Shown in pieces: positions 5,966-7,763 of a DNA stretch of 7,763 nucleotides. The number at the start of each line of letters is the position of its first letter. Positions within the stretch are counted from its first letter, which is position 1. The stretch lies in contig PMUF01000342.1 in NCBI GenBank assembly GCA_003167015.1, positions 1 to 7,763 of the forward strand, written 5' to 3'. The DNA comes from Chitinophagaceae bacterium. GTDB taxonomy: Bacteria > Bacteroidota > Bacteroidia > Chitinophagales > Chitinophagaceae. The notes beneath the pieces were generated by a model. The model was not told the DNA's origin, did no database searches, and was given only the letters and a program-made list of their open reading frames with translations. A program made the translations under genes and the position numbers.

Positions 5966-6428
5966 CTTCTTCTTCGTCGAACCCGCTCTCATTAAAAAGG
6001 TCAAGATCTTTAAAATCTTCGTCTAAGCCAAGGTCATCCTCATCGGCGCCTTTGGCCGTCTTTTTGGAAGTATTGCCGCCCGTACTCTTTTTGGTCTTTG
6101 ATTTGGGAATGTCGAATTCGTCGAAATCAGGATCCCACTCTTCTTCCTCTTCGACTTTTTCCCATTCGTCCACTTCTTCGAAATCTTCGTCATCGTCTTC
6201 CTCCTCGTCGTCAGCTTTTTTGCCCTTAGACGAAGAAGCCGGCGAGGCCTTGGAAGAAGATTTACCGGCAGAGGCCTTTGGGGTATCATCATCCGCATCC
6301 AGATCGTCGTCATCATCGTCATCCAATGGTTTCTTGGATTTAGAAGATGGCTTCTCCGGCGTATCCTTCGGTGCCTGAGGCGCGGATTTCTTTGAACCCT
6401 TTCCCTCCTTATCAGATTTTGGTGCCAT
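5955..6428 (-). CDS. Acidic low-complexity protein of unknown function
   Basis: I do not recognise a characterised family. The 157-residue product has no signal peptide or membrane segment and should be cytoplasmic and largely disordered. It alternates Lys/Ser/Pro/Ala-rich basic blocks (about 2-34, 49-72, 109-128) with acidic blocks (35-48, 73-106, 129-157), including seven consecutive Asp (36-42) and five consecutive Glu (93-97). A ten-residue pattern D-x-D-F-x-[ED]-hydrophobic-D recurs at 80-89, 99-108 and 136-145. The C-terminus is acidic and ends in Phe (DEEEDDF). The Asp run mixes GAT and GAC codons, so it is not a simple triplet-slippage product. The ATG at 6428 is preferred over a TTG at 6434. 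The gene lies between purA and pabB on one strand, and its last 11 nt overlap the pabB start. That the frame is real is supported by this overlap and by the ordered motif copies. Confidence 0.75.
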   Translation of the reverse strand: MAPKSDKEGKGSKKSAPQAPKDTPEKPSSKSKKPLDDDDDDDLDADDDTPKASAGKSSSKASPASSSKGKKADDEEEDDDEDFEEVDEWEKVEEEEEWDPDFDEFDIPKSKTKKSTGGNTSKKTAKGADEDDLGLDEDFKDLDLFNESGFDEEEDDF

Positions 6429-6471
6429 GTCCAATAAGATTGTTATGTAAATTTTCAGCGAAGTTTTTAAT

Positions 6472-6521
6472 CCGCCAAATTTTTTTTAGATAATTTTTTT
6501 ACTCTTTGGCGGCTCCGCCGC
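6472..6521 (-). promoter_or_regulatory. Competing inverted repeats in the purA leader-side spacer
   Basis: Read on the - strand just after the purA stop: GCGGC-GGA-GCCGC (6521-6509) forms a compact hairpin. The segment CCGCCAAA (6512-6505), which includes most of its 3' arm, is also perfectly complementary to TTTGGCGG (6479-6472) across a 25-nt A-rich loop. The two structures share bases and cannot form together. Neither is followed by a U-tract on the - strand, so this is not an ordinary intrinsic terminator. It could be an RNA-stability or processing element, or a switch controlling the acidic-protein gene; the function is unknown. Confidence 0.45.
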
Positions 6522-6530
6522 TATGCCAAT

Positions 6531-7763
6531 TTAGTTATTTTCTATCAACTGATCCCTGCCGGGCCCATTGGAAATATACGATATTTTAACGCCCAGGTAT
6601 TTATTAACAAATTGAATATATTCTTTCATTTTTTCCGGCAGATCACCGAACTTTTTGGCTGCCGTAATATCTGTATTCCAGCCCTTGAATGCTTGCAACA
6701 CCGGTTCAATTTTCATCCTGTCCATCTGGAAAGGGACCTCTTCGGTGGTTTGTCCATTGATGGAATAGGCGGTGCAGACCTTCAATTCTTCAAAGGTATC
6801 CAATACATCTGCCTTTGTCATGACGATTTTAGTGACCCCGTTGATCATGCAGGCAAATTTCAGCGCGACTCCATCGATCCAGCCGCAACGGCGCGGCCGC
6901 CCCGTAGTGGACCCGTATTCATTACCTTTCTTGCGCAGATCTTCCCCGACAGCGTCGTCCAGTTCGGTGGGGAATGGCCCTCTGCCTACCCTGGTACAAT
7001 AGGCTTTGCTGACCCCGATGACGTCCCGGATCTGCTGGGGGGCGACGCCCAGGCCCGTGCAGACCCCGGCAGAAATAGTGTTGGAAGAGGTGACGTAAGG
7101 AAAGGTACCAAAGTCTACGTCCAGCATGCTGCCCTGGGCCCCTTCCGCCAGCACGGTCTTTCCCTGCGAGAGCTTGTCATTGATGAAATATTCACCATTG
7201 ATGATCTTGAACTGTCGCATGAAATCCAACGCCTCGAAGAATTCTTCTTCCCATTCGGACAAGTCTTCCTGAAAGTTAATACTATCCAGCAATTTCTGGT
7301 GCTTGAGCCGCAATTTAATATATTGGGTGGTAAAGGTCTTGTCCAGCAGGTCCCCTACCCTAAGGCCATTTCTGCCCGTTTTGTCCATATAGGCCGGGGC
7401 GATGCCTTTAAGTGTGCTACCGATCTTTCCTTCTCCTTTCGACATTTCCGATGCCTTGTCGAGCGCCCGGTGGGTCGGCAGGATGAGATGGGTACGTTGC
7501 GCGATATAGAGGTTTTTGCGGAAATCCACCCCGAAAGCCGCTACGGATTCACATTCTTTTTTCAGGGTGATAGGATCGAGTACGACCCCGTTGCCGATCA
7601 GGTTGACAGTCCCTTCGTGGAAGATACCGGAAGGAATCTGGTGGAGTACAATCTTTTTATCTTTGACATATAAGGTATGACCTGCATTGGGACCGCCCTG
7701 GAACCGGGCGATCAGATCATAGCGGGGAGCAAAAAAATCCACTATCTTTCCTTTTCCTTCATC
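6531..7763 (-). CDS. purA: Adenylosuccinate synthetase, N-terminus cut by window edge
   Basis: 410 residues are visible; about a dozen N-terminal residues lie beyond the right edge. PurA joins IMP and aspartate using GTP, the first committed step from IMP to AMP. The first visible residues are DEGKGKIVD, part of the WGDEGKGK loop, so the first codon is the catalytic Asp (E. coli D13). His29 in GGPNAGHTL aligns with E. coli H41 at the same offset of 12. Further marks are KIGSTLKGIAPAYMDKTGRNGLRVGD (IMP site), GAQGSMLDVDFGTFPYVTSSN, STTGRPRRCGW, the guanine-recognition stretch MTKADVLD, and the C-terminal GPGRDQLI. One small departure is Ala in GIAPAY where Gly is usual. A GTG at 7742 is not the true start, because conserved sequence continues upstream of it. 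It probably heads a purA, acidic protein, pabB transcript. Confidence 0.97.
   Translation of the reverse strand, partial: DEGKGKIVDFFAPRYDLIARFQGGPNAGHTLYVKDKKIVLHQIPSGIFHEGTVNLIGNGVVLDPITLKKECESVAAFGVDFRKNLYIAQRTHLILPTHRALDKASEMSKGEGKIGSTLKGIAPAYMDKTGRNGLRVGDLLDKTFTTQYIKLRLKHQKLLDSINFQEDLSEWEEEFFEALDFMRQFKIINGEYFINDKLSQGKTVLAEGAQGSMLDVDFGTFPYVTSSNTISAGVCTGLGVAPQQIRDVIGVSKAYCTRVGRGPFPTELDDAVGEDLRKKGNEYGSTTGRPRRCGWIDGVALKFACMINGVTKIVMTKADVLDTFEELKVCTAYSINGQTTEEVPFQMDRMKIEPVLQAFKGWNTDITAAKKFGDLPEKMKEYIQFVNKYLGVKISYISNGPGRDQLIENN

Noticed and set aside
5920..6378. Ser-rich 152-codon frame on the + strand opposite the acidic protein gene
   Set aside because: Its poly-Ser runs are the complement of Asp/Glu codons (GAT/GAC/GAA read in reverse). 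The - strand frame fits the operon overlap with pabB and has ordered motif copies, so it is the real one.
6612..7673. Open frame of 353 codons on the + strand opposite purA
   Set aside because: The - strand frame is unmistakably PurA through its whole length. The + frame has no recognisable domain and is a codon-bias shadow.
7740..7742. GTG as the purA start codon
   Set aside because: Conserved DEGKGKI residues continue upstream in frame to the window edge, so the gene is simply truncated by the window.
1..7763. Mobile element, CRISPR array, tRNA, rRNA, toxin-antitoxin or defence system
   Set aside because: I looked for terminal repeats, regularly spaced repeats, tRNA-like arms and relevant protein motifs on both strands and found none. 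The content is core housekeeping genes.

Overview
The window looks like chromosomal core DNA from a Bacteroidota bacterium, probably of the Chitinophagaceae or a close relative. Three things support this. Upstream of the L19 gene there is a TTTG-N20-TAccTTTG promoter, the phylum's -33/-7 type. The visible starts are A/T-rich with no clear Shine-Dalgarno sequence. The translated proteins (TatC with a long first periplasmic loop, GatA, PabB, PurA) read as that phylum's versions. The genus placement is inference from remembered family features, not from a search.

Left half, + strand: rplS (ribosomal protein L19, 144-509) with its own promoter; tatA (601-852); a strong intrinsic terminator (878-910) preceded by a 15-nt palindrome; tatC (934-1803); and, 15 nt later, gatA (1819-3273). 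TatA and TatC together form the Sec-independent export machine for folded proteins. GatA is the amidase subunit of the tRNA-dependent amidotransferase. After a 170-nt gap comes a secreted or periplasmic lytic transglycosylase of the SLT/MltD type (3444-4559).

Right half, - strand, read right to left: purA (adenylosuccinate synthetase, cut by the right edge exactly at its catalytic Asp); a 97-nt spacer with two competing hairpins; a gene for a very acidic, low-complexity 157-residue protein of unknown function; and pabB (aminodeoxychorismate synthase component I), whose ATG lies inside the end of the acidic gene. The pabB and transglycosylase genes converge with only 11 nt between their stops.

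All recognised genes are housekeeping: translation, Tat export, wall remodelling, and purine and folate synthesis. I see no mobile element, CRISPR array, tRNA, rRNA or defence system, and no gene-free stretch over 300 bases. The least explained items are the acidic protein with a ten-residue motif present three times, the alternative hairpins after purA, and the terminator plus palindrome between tatA and tatC.
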